Program-made: the position numbers and the translations under genes
The notes under the pieces: generated by a model
The model's database searches: none
What the model saw: the letters and a program-made list of their open reading frames with translations, nothing else
Told to the model about the DNA's origin: nothing
Assembly (NCBI GenBank): GCA_945870455.1
Contig: CAMBSL010000009.1
Span: 1-49,419, forward strand
Direction of reading: 5' to 3'
Source of the DNA: Pirellula staleyi DSM 6068
Lineage (GTDB): Bacteria > Planctomycetota > Planctomycetia > Pirellulales > Pirellulaceae
DNA length: 49,419 nt
In this document: positions 1 to 8,800 of the stretch, one piece after another
How positions within the stretch are numbered: position 1 is the first letter of the stretch
How the letters are laid out: each line of letters opens with the position of its first letter

Positions 1-596
1 GCTGGTTCGGTGCCAAACAAGTCATCGGTGGCAGGAGCAGGCTTAGCTGGTTCTACAACCGGATCTAGGTTCGTCGGAACGGGCTCGACTACCGGAACGG
101 GGTCGACTACCGGAGTTAGAGGTTCTACCTTTGTCGGAACCGGCGTCACGACGGGAGCCACTTCATTGACGGTTGGCTCAACGGGAGCTTGGCTGACAGG
201 AGCGGTTTCCGCCGGCACAACAATGGCAGGCGCAATTACAGCAGGGGTTTCTGCGGCTGGCGTAGTTACCTTTGGCAAATTGGTTTCCGGTGTCGCAATT
301 GCGGGTTCCATTTCAACCATAGGAACGCTCGTCGTTTCCAGGTACGCCCCATCGCACGCGATTGGTGCGGGTGTGCATGGCGACGTTGGCAGCACGGAAC
401 AAGGTGCGGCGGGAACGGCAGCGCACTTCGACTCACATGGACTAATGACTTCGCAGCAATTCACAGGAGCTTTGCAAGCGTCCCGGTGGAGCAGCCTGTC
501 CATCCATCGTCCGGCATAAACGGGACTGAAGGTGGTGATGGTACACAGAGTTGCAACCAATGCCAGTCGAACCCAATACGTGAATGGCTTGGACAT
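1..596 (-). CDS. Secreted Cys-rich/Pro-Thr-Val-rich protein, 5' part (runs off the left edge)
   Basis: An open frame runs from ATG at 596 to the window edge (198 codons, no stop). GAGGAG lies about 7 bases upstream of the ATG as a Shine-Dalgarno sequence. The product begins MSKPFTYWVRLALVATLCT and has a clear signal peptide ending near SPVYA (about residue 28). Residues 30-100 contain scattered cysteines (DACKAPVNCCEV, SPCESKC, PCSVL, SPCTP). After that the chain is low-complexity, with repeated Val-Pro-Thr-Glu motifs such as VVEPVP and PVVTPVPT, typical of disordered secreted planctomycete proteins. I do not recognise a family. A plus-strand Gly/Thr-rich reading of the same bases is its shadow. 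Confidence 0.75.
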   Translation of the reverse strand, partial: MSKPFTYWVRLALVATLCTITTFSPVYAGRWMDRLLHRDACKAPVNCCEVISPCESKCAAVPAAPCSVLPTSPCTPAPIACDGAYLETTSVPMVEMEPAIATPETNLPKVTTPAAETPAVIAPAIVVPAETAPVSQAPVEPTVNEVAPVVTPVPTKVEPLTPVVDPVPVVEPVPTNLDPVVEPAKPAPATDDLFGTEP

Positions 597-878
597 GAAC
601 CAAACTCCTCTTTGAAATCTTAGACGTTAAGCTTAAAGGTACTTTAACCGGCGAAACCGGAGAAACATGCGTAATCGTAATTCAATCGCGGAATAGCCGC
701 AAGGAATTTGTGCCGGATAGGTAAAACAACCCAGTTACGCAAAATTCAAGTTCGGAAGATCGCGGGATCAAACCTGTCCTTGAAAGCGTAAATGCTTTAG
801 ATTCATGGAAATACGCTCCTGAAAATCCGAAAAATCCGACGATTCATTTAGGATCGCAACTCCACCTTTAATTATTCC
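597..878. other. Divergent intergenic region
   Basis: 282 bp between the minus-strand secreted protein and the plus-strand sensor kinase. Promoters for both genes must lie here. I see no convincing -35/-10 pair, no repeat and no RNA gene. Confidence 0.4.
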
Positions 879-2651
879 ATGTCCAATAGTTTCTTTAAAT
901 CGCTTGTCGGCAATTGGTCTCTGGAGCGGAAGTGTCTCTTGTTTTTGGGGCTTGCCCTTTTAGCATCGTTGCTTTTAGCATTTTATGCCGTCCAATTAGT
1001 CGCATCTCAGTTGGTCAAGGAGACGACCCGACAATCGGCTCGTGACTATGCAAATTCGGTGGTCGGCTGGAAACACATCTCTTATTACACAGGCGAGCAG
1101 TCCCAATCGGGTTCGGAACGTCTCCAATCCGACGAAAACCAACAGATACTTGGGTTTTTGCGAGAACACATGCTCCAACAACGCTTTGAAAACAAGATCC
1201 TTCGAATCGAAGATGGTCTTGAACACGATTTTATTTCGGCAGAAGTCGCCAAAGGAGAAGATCTTATCCATGTCAATCTTCTTTTAGCCAAGCTCGCGGA
1301 ACAGGACAGCATTGACGCTCTGAACAAGCTCGAACTCGAGAAATCAAGTTCATCCAAACCAACGATTTCCGAGAACTCAGCGAGCCCGGCAGCAACTCAG
1401 GCGATGGGTACGAATCCCAAGACGCCCATCTTTGAGGAGGCTGGCCCGTCGGACGGTTTTTACAATTACTATCATCCAATCGCGTTTGATACGAGGTGTA
1501 TCGTATGTCACCCCAAACTTCCAGCCAGTACTGGCCCTCCAACATCCCCTTCGTTGGACCCCTTTCGAGTCATACGAGTGCGGATGCCCTACAGCGACAC
1601 ACGTGTCTCAAGCATGTGGAGTTATTCCGTACTAACTTCCATTGCAATTTGTACGCTTGCGATGTCCCTTTTCTTTATTCATTGGGTTTTGAAAAGACTT
1701 GTGATTCGACCCCTAAGCTATTTGAAACATGTTAGCGATGAGATTTCGCGAGGAGACACAAAGATCCGATTTGCGGTAGACACAAACGATGAATTCTACG
1801 AACTTTCGGAATCCTTCAATCGCATGCTTCGGCACCTCACAGAAACACAGGAACAGCTTCAGTCTGTCAACAAAGAACTCGATCGACGGGTCGATGAGTT
1901 GGCCAGGGTCAATTTGCAGCTTTTTGAAGGGAATCGTCTCAAGGGAGATTTCATGGCCAATATGAGTCACGAGCTTCGAACGCCACTCAACAGTATCTTA
2001 GGCTTTAGCGAAGTGTTACAAGGCTTCGAGTCGCTTACCGATAAGCAACGCCGCTATGCTTCCAATATCCAAAGCAGTGGTCGGCTACTGCTGGATATGA
2101 TCAACGATATCTTGGATCTTGCCAAAGTCGAGGCAGGGAAAATGGAGGTCCGCCCGACCGAATTTTGCATTCTCTCTGTGCTCCATGCGCAGTGTGAAAT
2201 CCTTCGAAAAATGGCGGAGGACAAAAACATCGATTTGCGAATCGATTCCAGTCAAACCGAAATGCGAATCGCACAGGACCAAGGAAAAGTACAACAAATC
2301 CTTACAAACCTGCTCTCGAATGCCATCAAGTTTACACCCGAGGGTGGTTTGGTTACGGTCACGTGCGATTGGCTGAACGACAACGAGTTTCTTTTGTCGG
2401 TTGCCGATACGGGAGTGGGGGTCGCCCCGAGCGACCTCGAAATAATTTTCGAGAAATTTCGACAGGCCAAAGGGGTAACCGGTGTCGACGGACTTACTAG
2501 AGAATACTCTGGTACAGGCCTGGGGCTCTCCATTGTTCGAGAACTCTGTCGGTTGCTCGGTGGCGATATAACCTTGACAAGTCAGCTTGGTTGTGGCAGC
2601 ACCTTTCGAGTCGTTCTGCCGCGCGCGTATTCGGTCACACTGATGACCTAG
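879..2651 (+). CDS. Membrane sensor histidine kinase with periplasmic CxxCH (heme c) motif
   Basis: 590 aa. Membrane segment 1 is at about 19-43 and segment 2 at about 247-270, enclosing a periplasmic domain. Its end carries YNYYHP followed by CIVCH at 207-211, the arrangement of Tll0287-like/DUF3365 heme-binding sensor domains. A HAMP linker (about 270-325) and coiled coil lead to the HisKA domain with phospho-acceptor His364 in MANMSHELRTPLN. The HATPase domain has the N box (NLLSNAIKF, 477-485), G1 (DTGVG, 510-514) and G2 (GTGLGL, 545-550). It should autophosphorylate on His364 in response to a redox or gas signal at a c-type heme; this is inferred from the motif. No response regulator is adjacent, so its partner is elsewhere. 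Confidence 0.9.
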   Translation: MSNSFFKSLVGNWSLERKCLLFLGLALLASLLLAFYAVQLVASQLVKETTRQSARDYANSVVGWKHISYYTGEQSQSGSERLQSDENQQILGFLREHMLQQRFENKILRIEDGLEHDFISAEVAKGEDLIHVNLLLAKLAEQDSIDALNKLELEKSSSSKPTISENSASPAATQAMGTNPKTPIFEEAGPSDGFYNYYHPIAFDTRCIVCHPKLPASTGPPTSPSLDPFRVIRVRMPYSDTRVSSMWSYSVLTSIAICTLAMSLFFIHWVLKRLVIRPLSYLKHVSDEISRGDTKIRFAVDTNDEFYELSESFNRMLRHLTETQEQLQSVNKELDRRVDELARVNLQLFEGNRLKGDFMANMSHELRTPLNSILGFSEVLQGFESLTDKQRRYASNIQSSGRLLLDMINDILDLAKVEAGKMEVRPTEFCILSVLHAQCEILRKMAEDKNIDLRIDSSQTEMRIAQDQGKVQQILTNLLSNAIKFTPEGGLVTVTCDWLNDNEFLLSVADTGVGVAPSDLEIIFEKFRQAKGVTGVDGLTREYSGTGLGLSIVRELCRLLGGDITLTSQLGCGSTFRVVLPRAYSVTLMT

Positions 2652-2763
2652 GAAAAGCATCGCGACAGAACGAGCACCCAGTACTTTTTAATTCTGCCAA
2701 ATAATGGACAATGCTGTTCCAGCAATCTTTTTGAATCCCCCAACCAAAGTTTCTGCCGAGCCG

Positions 2764-3825
2764 ATGGCAATCACCTACAAAGACAGTGGTGTCGATCTCG
2801 AATTGTACGAAAACGCAATGCAGCGACTTCCCAAGTTGATGCACCGGACTTTCACGCCTCGGGTCGTACGAAACGATGGTGGGTTCGCGGGACTATATTC
2901 GCTCGATTTCGCCAAATCGATATTCTCTCGCAATTACCAGGAACCCATCCTCGTGTCTGGCACCGACGGTGTCGGTACTAAGCTCAAAGTCGCCATCAAA
3001 GCCGGAAACCACGCAACCGTCGGCATTGATTTGGTAGCAATGTGTGTTAACGATATCCTTTGCACCGGTGCGGAACCCCTTTTTTTCCTCGACTATGTGG
3101 CCATGTCGCGAGATAATCCACCTTTGCTCGAAGAAATCGTTCGAGGTATTTCCGACGGATGCATCGACGCCGAATGCAGCTTGTTGGGGGGAGAAACGGC
3201 CATCATGCCCGACCTCTATCAAGGAGACGATTATGACTTGGCGGGATTCTGTGTAGGAGTCGTCGAAAAAAAGAACCTGATCTCCGGTCGCGACATCGCA
3301 CCTGGCGACGTAATCTTGGGCGTCAACTCATCCGGCGTTCATAGCAATGGTTTCAGTCTCGTTCGTAAAGCGGTATTTGAAAGCGCCGGTCTTACCATCG
3401 ATAGCCATGTACCCGAACTGGGATTGACGGTTGGCCAAGCGCTCATGACGCCAACTCTCATCTACAGCAGACTCACCCGGGCCGTCCTATCGCACTACAA
3501 AGTGAAAAATGTCGTGCATGGTATTGGACACATTACCGGTGGCGGTTTGCTCGAAAATACGGAACGCATCTTGCCAAACAACGTCGATCTCATTTTCCAA
3601 CGCGGAACATGGGAGATACCTGCGGTGTTCCATTGGATCGCCAAGCTTGGTCAGATCGAACAGAACGAAATGGACCATGTCTTCAATATGGGAATAGGGT
3701 TGGCCCTGATCGTCAGTCCCTATTACGCAGCCAACATCAAAGCCATCGTGGAATCTCAAGGCTACCAATGCTGGAATATCGGATCGGCCGTCTCCGGGAC
3801 CGGCAAAAGCCGATTTGCATCTTAA
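2764..3825 (+). CDS. purM: Phosphoribosylformylglycinamidine cyclo-ligase (AIR synthase)
   Basis: Fifth step of de novo purine synthesis: ATP-dependent ring closure of FGAM to AIR. The 353-aa product from ATG 2764 begins MAITYKDSGVDL, the normal PurM start. An in-frame ATG at 2704 would add 20 residues with no family counterpart and no ribosome binding site. Visible PurM hallmarks are the nucleotide-binding segment SGTDGVGTKLKVA, the aspartate-rich ALVAMCVNDI-like segment (LVAMCVNDILCTGAEP), LGGETAIMPDLY, and the C-terminal GHITGGGLLEN. Length matches the family (about 345 aa). Cytoplasmic. Confidence 0.95.
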   Translation: MAITYKDSGVDLELYENAMQRLPKLMHRTFTPRVVRNDGGFAGLYSLDFAKSIFSRNYQEPILVSGTDGVGTKLKVAIKAGNHATVGIDLVAMCVNDILCTGAEPLFFLDYVAMSRDNPPLLEEIVRGISDGCIDAECSLLGGETAIMPDLYQGDDYDLAGFCVGVVEKKNLISGRDIAPGDVILGVNSSGVHSNGFSLVRKAVFESAGLTIDSHVPELGLTVGQALMTPTLIYSRLTRAVLSHYKVKNVVHGIGHITGGGLLENTERILPNNVDLIFQRGTWEIPAVFHWIAKLGQIEQNEMDHVFNMGIGLALIVSPYYAANIKAIVESQGYQCWNIGSAVSGTGKSRFAS

Positions 3826-3859
3826 TGTTCGGCATGTTCGGCGATTTTTCGATGCAACA

Positions 3860-3920
3860 CGGAGCGCGTCGCGATGGATAGAATCAGAGACGGAGCGTGT
3901 CGCGATGGATAGAATCAGAG
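3860..3920 (+). repeat. 31-bp tandem duplication of the moaD translation start region
   Basis: Copy 1 (3860-3889) and copy 2 (3891-3920) are the same 30 bases except for one C/T change, with a 31-base period. Each copy contains GCGATGGATAGAATC. The second ATG (3905) starts the MoaD-like gene. The first (3874) opens a 12-codon reading frame whose TAG (3910-3912) lies just inside the real start. Confidence 0.9.
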
Positions 3921-4162
3921 TGCGAATGTTCGCTGGCGCACGCGAAAGCATCAACTCGGAAACCATTGATGTTGAACTACAACTCCCCGCAACCGTCCAA
4001 CACCTCAAGGAAGCGATTGCAATCCAATTTGAACCGCTTCGCCCTTTTGTTGAATATGGACGCATCGCACTCAACAATGAATTCGCGGATGATAGTGAAG
4101 TGATTGATTCCAAAATCGCTCAAGCCGCCATCGCGTTGATTCCGCCCGTAAGTGGTGGCTAA
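3905..4162 (+). CDS. moaD: MoaD/ThiS-family sulfur carrier protein
   Basis: 85 aa, beginning MDRIRVRMFAGARESI and ending PPVSGG. The terminal Gly-Gly is what the family adenylates and thiocarboxylates; the fold is ubiquitin-like. The N-terminal 'V-x-F-A-G-A-R' pattern fits molybdopterin synthase small subunit MoaD better than ThiS, but no moaE, moaA or moeB is next to it, so the symbol is tentative. ATG 3905 is chosen because it starts the conserved strand directly. The open frame extends upstream in phase but without family similarity. The initiation region is duplicated (see repeat at 3860). Confidence 0.75.
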   Translation: MDRIRVRMFAGARESINSETIDVELQLPATVQHLKEAIAIQFEPLRPFVEYGRIALNNEFADDSEVIDSKIAQAAIALIPPVSGG

Positions 4163-4199
4163 CTTTTCCTACTCGAAATGATTCAACTCCAATCTCATC

Positions 4200-5489
4200 A
4201 TGTCCGACTCGCTTCAACTTCGATTGTATAACGAACTCGATTCGATTGTTTTGATCGATTCGCATTCGCACATCAACCCCCATGCTCCAACGGCCAATTC
4301 CTTGGCCGATTTGCTTGGCTATCACTACTACACTGAGCTCGCGCATTCCTCTGGAATGGACAAGCAATTGATTGAAGAGCCAGACATTTCTCCTCGCGAA
4401 AAAGTGGAGCGCCTGTTTGAACATCTTTGCAACATAGACAACACCGTGCAATGGTCCTGGTTCGTTGAACTGTCTCGCGAACTATTCGGATTCGAAGGAG
4501 ACCAGATCGACAAAACCAATTGGGAGTCGGTATTCGATTTAGCGGAATCGAAAATGTCAGGCGAGAATTGGGAAGACCAGGTTCTCGAGGCAAGCAATGT
4601 AGAGATGGTTTTTCTGACCAATGACTTCGACGATCCTCTCGAGGGCTTTGATTCGCAACGCTATGTTCCATGCTTGCGCACCGACGATCTCGTTTTTCAC
4701 TTAGCCCAGCCCAAAGTCCGCGAACGTCTCGAAAAATCAACCGGATGCACTCTTGGGAAACTCTCGGACCTCAAGCAATCGCTGGAGGTGCTGTTTCTAA
4801 GATTTAAGCAACGCGGAGCAAAGGCCTGTGCCATTTCGTTGCCACCATGGTTTAGCCCAAAATGCCACCTGGGTACCAGTCACTCCGCTCAGATTGCACT
4901 CGACGACATCATCCAACTGGGACAGGACGCTTCGGAACCCAACAAGAAGCTGATCGCGGAGTGGGTATTTTGGAATATCGCAGAATTTGCGGATGCATTC
5001 AAAATGCCTTTTGATTTGATGATTGGCGTGAACCGACGCGTCTATCCGATGGGTGTATTCCAAGGCCAAGATTTGTATGATTCGCGATTGTCCTTGATTC
5101 AGTACGCAGACTTGTTCAATGCATTCCCGAACCTTTTATTCCCTATCTCAGTCCTGGCTTCGGTGACCAATCAAGAACTTGTGGACTACGCGTGGATCTT
5201 TCCGAATGTCTTGACCCATGGACATTGGTGGTACAGCAACACACCTAACTACATTCGACATGACTTGCGAGGCCGCATGGAAGCCATTCCACGAAACAAA
5301 CAGCTAGGTTACTATAGCGACGCGTACAAACTGGAATTCATTCTTCCAAAATTCCGCATGTACAAACGCATTTTGGCAGATGTTTTGGCTTCCGATTTCT
5401 GCCAAGGCAGGGGCTGGACGGAGGAACGTGCCATCGACCTGGGCAAGCAAATTTTGCGAGGCAACGTCGAACAAATCTTCGGCTCATAA
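4200..5489 (+). CDS. Uronate isomerase-like amidohydrolase
   Basis: 429 aa. The N-terminus has the metal-binding strand [14 protein letters not shown] (His at strand 1 of the TIM barrel), followed by [12 protein letters not shown], as in glucuronate/uronate isomerases (UxaC family). The C-terminal half carries [12 protein letters not shown], the GHWW motif of that family, and a final Asp-containing stretch SDAYKLEF. E. coli UxaC is longer (about 470 aa), so this is a shorter, divergent planctomycete type. It may isomerise a hexuronate, fitting polysaccharide degradation, but substrate cannot be read from sequence. It is 37 bp downstream of the MoaD-like gene and probably co-transcribed with it. 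Confidence 0.7.
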   Translation: MSDSLQLRLYNELDSIVLIDSHSHINPHAPTANSLADLLGYHYYTELAHSSGMDKQLIEEPDISPREKVERLFEHLCNIDNTVQWSWFVELSRELFGFEGDQIDKTNWESVFDLAESKMSGENWEDQVLEASNVEMVFLTNDFDDPLEGFDSQRYVPCLRTDDLVFHLAQPKVRERLEKSTGCTLGKLSDLKQSLEVLFLRFKQRGAKACAISLPPWFSPKCHLGTSHSAQIALDDIIQLGQDASEPNKKLIAEWVFWNIAEFADAFKMPFDLMIGVNRRVYPMGVFQGQDLYDSRLSLIQYADLFNAFPNLLFPISVLASVTNQELVDYAWIFPNVLTHGHWWYSNTPNYIRHDLRGRMEAIPRNKQLGYYSDAYKLEFILPKFRMYKRILADVLASDFCQGRGWTEERAIDLGKQILRGNVEQIFGS

Positions 5490-5559
5490 TGCGTCGGCCA
5501 GAGTCGAATCAAGCGAATACCAAATAACAAAAACCAAAGTAAAACAAAAAGTAAGCATC

Positions 5560-6684
5560 GTGAAGAAGGTTGGATTGGTCGGTTGGCGAGGAATGGTCGG
5601 ATCGGTTCTCTTGCAAAGGATGACCGAAGAAGGCGATTTCGCGTTTTGCGAGCCTGTTTTTTTCTCGACATCCAATGCGGGTGGCGCTGGCCCTATGCTT
5701 GCGAACCGCGAAACAGGCCCTCTAGGTTCTGCGTCCAACTTGAACGCTCTTGCCAAGATGGATATCATCATCACCTGCCAAGGTGGTGATTACACCAGCG
5801 ACATCTTTCCAAAGCTTCGCGCAACTGGCTGGAATGGCTATTGGATCGACGCCGCCTCGACCCTGCGGATGAACGACGACGCCGTCATCATTCTTGACCC
5901 TGTCAATGACCGCGTCATCCGAGATGGAATAGCGAGCGGCATCAAAACGTTTGTGGGAGGCAACTGCACGGTTTCGCTTATGCTGATGGCGTTGCACGGT
6001 TTGTTTCAACAAGACCTGGTGCAGTGGATGACCTCCATGACTTACCAGGCAGCCTCCGGAGCCGGCGCACAAAACATGCGCGAGCTGATATCTCAAATGG
6101 GGATAGCTCACTCGAGCGTGGCGCAACTGCTGTCCGATCCTGCATCCGCCATCCTAGAAATCGACCGCCAAGTTGCATCGACCATTCGGTCTGAGGCCTA
6201 CCCTGTCGAACAATTCGGTGCTTCGTTGGCTGGCAGTTTGATTCCCTGGATCGACAAAGACTTAGGAAATGGCCAGAGTCGCGAAGAATGGAAGGGACGC
6301 GTAGAGACGAACAAAATCCTAGGTCTAGCCCCCAACACGATTCCAGTAGACGGTATCTGCGTCCGCATCGGGGCCATGCGCTGCCATAGCCAAGCGTTAA
6401 CTATCAAGCTGAAGCAAGACGTTCCGTTAAGTGAGATTTCGGACATGCTTGCCGGTGCAAACCAATGGGCAAAAGTGATCCCAAATGAGAAGTCCCTTTC
6501 AATGCAATCTTTGACTCCGGCGGCTGTAACAGGCGGTTTGGTATGTCCCGTTGGCAGGCTTCGCAAACTTGATCTCGATCCCTCGCAGTCAGGCCTTTAT
6601 TTGTCGGCCTTTACCGTCGGCGACCAGTTGCTTTGGGGAGCCGCAGAACCACTACGCCGCATGATGCGGATCCTGGTAAGCTAG
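5560..6684 (+). CDS. asd: Aspartate-semialdehyde dehydrogenase (proteobacterial-type)
   Basis: Makes aspartate semialdehyde from aspartyl phosphate with NADPH, the entry to Lys/DAP, Thr and Met synthesis. From GTG 5560 the 374-aa product begins (M)[16 protein letters not shown], aligning with the E. coli enzyme start, whereas upstream in-frame codons run back into the previous gene. The catalytic cysteine is Cys136 in VGGNCTVSL. The active-site histidine is in [23 protein letters not shown] is the conserved substrate-binding stretch. No Shine-Dalgarno sequence is visible before the GTG. It lies 70 bp after the amidohydrolase. Confidence 0.95.
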   Translation: MKKVGLVGWRGMVGSVLLQRMTEEGDFAFCEPVFFSTSNAGGAGPMLANRETGPLGSASNLNALAKMDIIITCQGGDYTSDIFPKLRATGWNGYWIDAASTLRMNDDAVIILDPVNDRVIRDGIASGIKTFVGGNCTVSLMLMALHGLFQQDLVQWMTSMTYQAASGAGAQNMRELISQMGIAHSSVAQLLSDPASAILEIDRQVASTIRSEAYPVEQFGASLAGSLIPWIDKDLGNGQSREEWKGRVETNKILGLAPNTIPVDGICVRIGAMRCHSQALTIKLKQDVPLSEISDMLAGANQWAKVIPNEKSLSMQSLTPAAVTGGLVCPVGRLRKLDLDPSQSGLYLSAFTVGDQLLWGAAEPLRRMMRILVS

Positions 6685-6767
6685 GGTGCGTCTATCGATC
6701 TCGACAACGTGGTACATATCACAATTACAAAAAATTCTCGCGGCTACGCTCCCTGCTTTAGTAGGCG

Positions 6768-7364
6768 CTAGGGGCCTAGGAACCTTGCTTTATAGCGTGA
6801 AAAGTCTTCAACAAGATTCTTGCCTCGATCGTAACCCCTTTTTGAAATCAATCGAACCAGTATTTCCGCTGTTTCGATTTCATCGCGTCGAGCGACCTGA
6901 AGTAGATTCCGTATGTCCAGTTCATCTTGTGGACGTGTTTTGGGATCTGCAGAAAGCAATTTCATGGCGAGCAGTGAATGTAGACGAGCGGTACGCACCA
7001 CTACCTTCGGAAAAACTTCGATGGGTTCTGCATCGGCAGCTATTTCCGCCTCAATACCGGATGAGGCAAACAGCAAATCAACCAGAACAGAGCCGCCCGG
7101 ATGCTTGACCAACCGAACCGTTGCAAGTCGATCCGTCGCTTGCTGTTCTAGCAACAATTCAATTTGGAATCCGAGCGAGCAAATCTCCCGTACAATAGAT
7201 TCGGCTTGCTGGTCGTTCTCGACAACGATGGCCAAGTCGATGTCCTTGGTGAATCGTTCCATGGCTCGAAACGATACAGCAAGCCCGCCTATCAATGCGT
7301 ATTTTATCCCGTGGCTTTCTAGCCATTGAACGACTTGTGCTGCGACCTCTGCTATCTCTGTCAT
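6768..7364 (-). CDS. Nucleotidyltransferase-fold protein (AbiEii/MNT-like), possible toxin-antitoxin component
   Basis: 198 aa. The minimal nucleotidyltransferase signature is present: IGGLAVSF at about 25-32 (hG[GS] motif) followed by DIDLAI with Asp41 and Asp43 as metal ligands. A third acidic strand is likely in VLVDLLFA. This is the fold of AbiEii-type and MNT-type toxin or antitoxin enzymes. It starts 4 bases inside the end of the small upstream gene (ATGA overlap at 7361-7364), so the two are translationally coupled. Function as a toxin-antitoxin member is inferred only from fold and pairing; a housekeeping NTase role is not excluded. Confidence 0.75.
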   Translation of the reverse strand: MTEIAEVAAQVVQWLESHGIKYALIGGLAVSFRAMERFTKDIDLAIVVENDQQAESIVREICSLGFQIELLLEQQATDRLATVRLVKHPGGSVLVDLLFASSGIEAEIAADAEPIEVFPKVVVRTARLHSLLAMKLLSADPKTRPQDELDIRNLLQVARRDEIETAEILVRLISKRGYDRGKNLVEDFSRYKARFLGP

Positions 7365-7573
7365 AGTCCAAATCGCTTTGGGTCACCTGGAACTCCGACT
7401 CCGTCGCCAAACTCAGCACCCGGGCGATGACGATACCATTTGGATACAGCCTCATCGATTTCTGGTTGCGTTATCTCAGGGCGTTCCCGCTTAAGCTTGT
7501 ACACGAACGCTCTTTCTGCCAATTCCAGCAACTCGAGCACGACCGCAAACTTTCCAACCGGTTGAAGTTCCAC
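7361..7573 (-). CDS. Small protein coupled to the nucleotidyltransferase
   Basis: 70 aa from GTG 7573, preceded by a strong AAGGAGAGG Shine-Dalgarno sequence, which is rare in this window and fixes the start. The N-terminal two thirds are predicted helical (VLELLELAERAFVYKL, QPEIDEAVSKWY). The tail is Gly/Pro-rich. No domain recognised. The 4-base overlap with the nucleotidyltransferase gene and the conserved type of pairing suggest an operon of two interacting proteins. Confidence 0.7.
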   Translation of the reverse strand: MELQPVGKFAVVLELLELAERAFVYKLKRERPEITQPEIDEAVSKWYRHRPGAEFGDGVGVPGDPKRFGL

Positions 7574-7726
7574 GACCTCTCCTTTTTTCCATAGTCCACA
7601 AATACGAATTAATCGCTCATCATTTCGCAGGACACATCATAGCTTCAACTATAGGTCGTATCCATTGCGAAGTGGTCCGCCTTGTGCCCGCCGATCTTGG
7701 ATCCAAGCACCATCACGCTCGGGCCC

Positions 7727-8776
7727 TCACTTCAGAAAATGCCGCATTCGAATCGCATCGCTGTTGGAACTATCGGCTTGCACAAATACCACTTCGTTCA
7801 GTGGAAGTGTCTCGAATAGGGCCGATGCTCGTTCGATGCCTAAAATCGCAAGTGCCGTTGCTCCGGCATCGGCATCCAACGCTGTTTCCGCGAATACGGT
7901 GACGCTCTGACGGCGTTCGACCGGTGAACCGGTATGAGGGTCAATGAAATGGCTATAACGATGTCCATCGATCTCGACAAATTGGTAGAGATCGCCCGAC
8001 GTTGTGACGGCACAATTGCGAATGAGTCTCGAAGAAAGCGGTGGCGATTCTTTCCCAAGTCCAGCTACCACGACTCGCCATCCATCCCGATCCGGTGGAG
8101 GATCGCCAACACGAATATCTCCTCCCGCATTGATCAAAATGGAGCTACAACCCGTCGCAATCATTTTTTCAAACGCTCGGTCGAGAATGTATCCGGTTGC
8201 CAATCCAGACACGTCTAATTGCATTCCCGGAACAAGCATTTGCACCGTCTTTGGTGTGGTAAACTCAGCGGCGTTTGCAAACTCGGGATCGAACCGCAAC
8301 ATCCGCCAACCGCACCGCAATCTGGCCTCGTCGATCTCCGATTGGAGGGGCAATTGCTTCTGCTTGCGACTAGCACGCCAGATTTGACTCAAACGGCCAA
8401 CCGTGATATCGAACTTGCCTTCGCTAAGACGATTCCATCGCTGGCTGTGCTTGAAAACACGTCCCAGATCCTCGCTTACGACAATCGGATCGAGGCTGGA
8501 TTGATTGCACAGTTTTGATATTTCGCTTTCGGAATCGTAGTTACTGAGAATCAACGAGAGTCGATCGATTTCCCTCAAACCAGCATCCATGGTCGACTTG
8601 GCTTGCTGGCCGGTCTGGGCGTAGACGACCATGTCGAGATTCGAGCCCATCGACGGAACCGACAGCTCGAACCTCAACAAGGGTTCTTGAGCGATTGAGA
8701 TATCCGGCAGGAACAAACCGACAAGCACGCTCCACAGCCAATGCCAACCAATCATGCCAGTCGCCCTCAATGCCAT
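7727..8776 (-). CDS. apbE: FAD:protein FMN transferase, secreted
   Basis: 349 aa. Signal peptide at about 8-30 (hydrophobic, ending SIAQ). ApbE motifs follow: MGSNLDMVVYA, a DVSGLATGYILD segment (usual form D-x-G-G-x-A-K-G-Y), INAGGDIRVG, SHFIDPHTGSPV and the metal-binding DADAGATALAILG. The family moves FMN from FAD onto Thr of exported flavoproteins outside the cytoplasm. The Lys of the AKGY motif is Thr here, so activity is not certain. GAGGAA before the ATG is a reasonable ribosome binding site. It follows the TolC-like gene by 24 bp and is likely the last gene of that operon. Confidence 0.88.
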   Translation of the reverse strand: MALRATGMIGWHWLWSVLVGLFLPDISIAQEPLLRFELSVPSMGSNLDMVVYAQTGQQAKSTMDAGLREIDRLSLILSNYDSESEISKLCNQSSLDPIVVSEDLGRVFKHSQRWNRLSEGKFDITVGRLSQIWRASRKQKQLPLQSEIDEARLRCGWRMLRFDPEFANAAEFTTPKTVQMLVPGMQLDVSGLATGYILDRAFEKMIATGCSSILINAGGDIRVGDPPPDRDGWRVVVAGLGKESPPLSSRLIRNCAVTTSGDLYQFVEIDGHRYSHFIDPHTGSPVERRQSVTVFAETALDADAGATALAILGIERASALFETLPLNEVVFVQADSSNSDAIRMRHFLK

Positions 8777-8800
8777 TGCGTTCCTCGTTTCTCAAAACAC

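Noticed and set aside
10..519. Plus-strand Gly/Thr/Ser-rich repeat protein
   Set aside because: It is the complement of the Pro/Thr/Val-rich minus-strand secreted protein, which has a signal peptide and ribosome binding site.
3487..4113. Minus-strand frame of 208 codons
   Set aside because: Antisense to the purM end and the moaD-like gene; both plus genes have clear family motifs.
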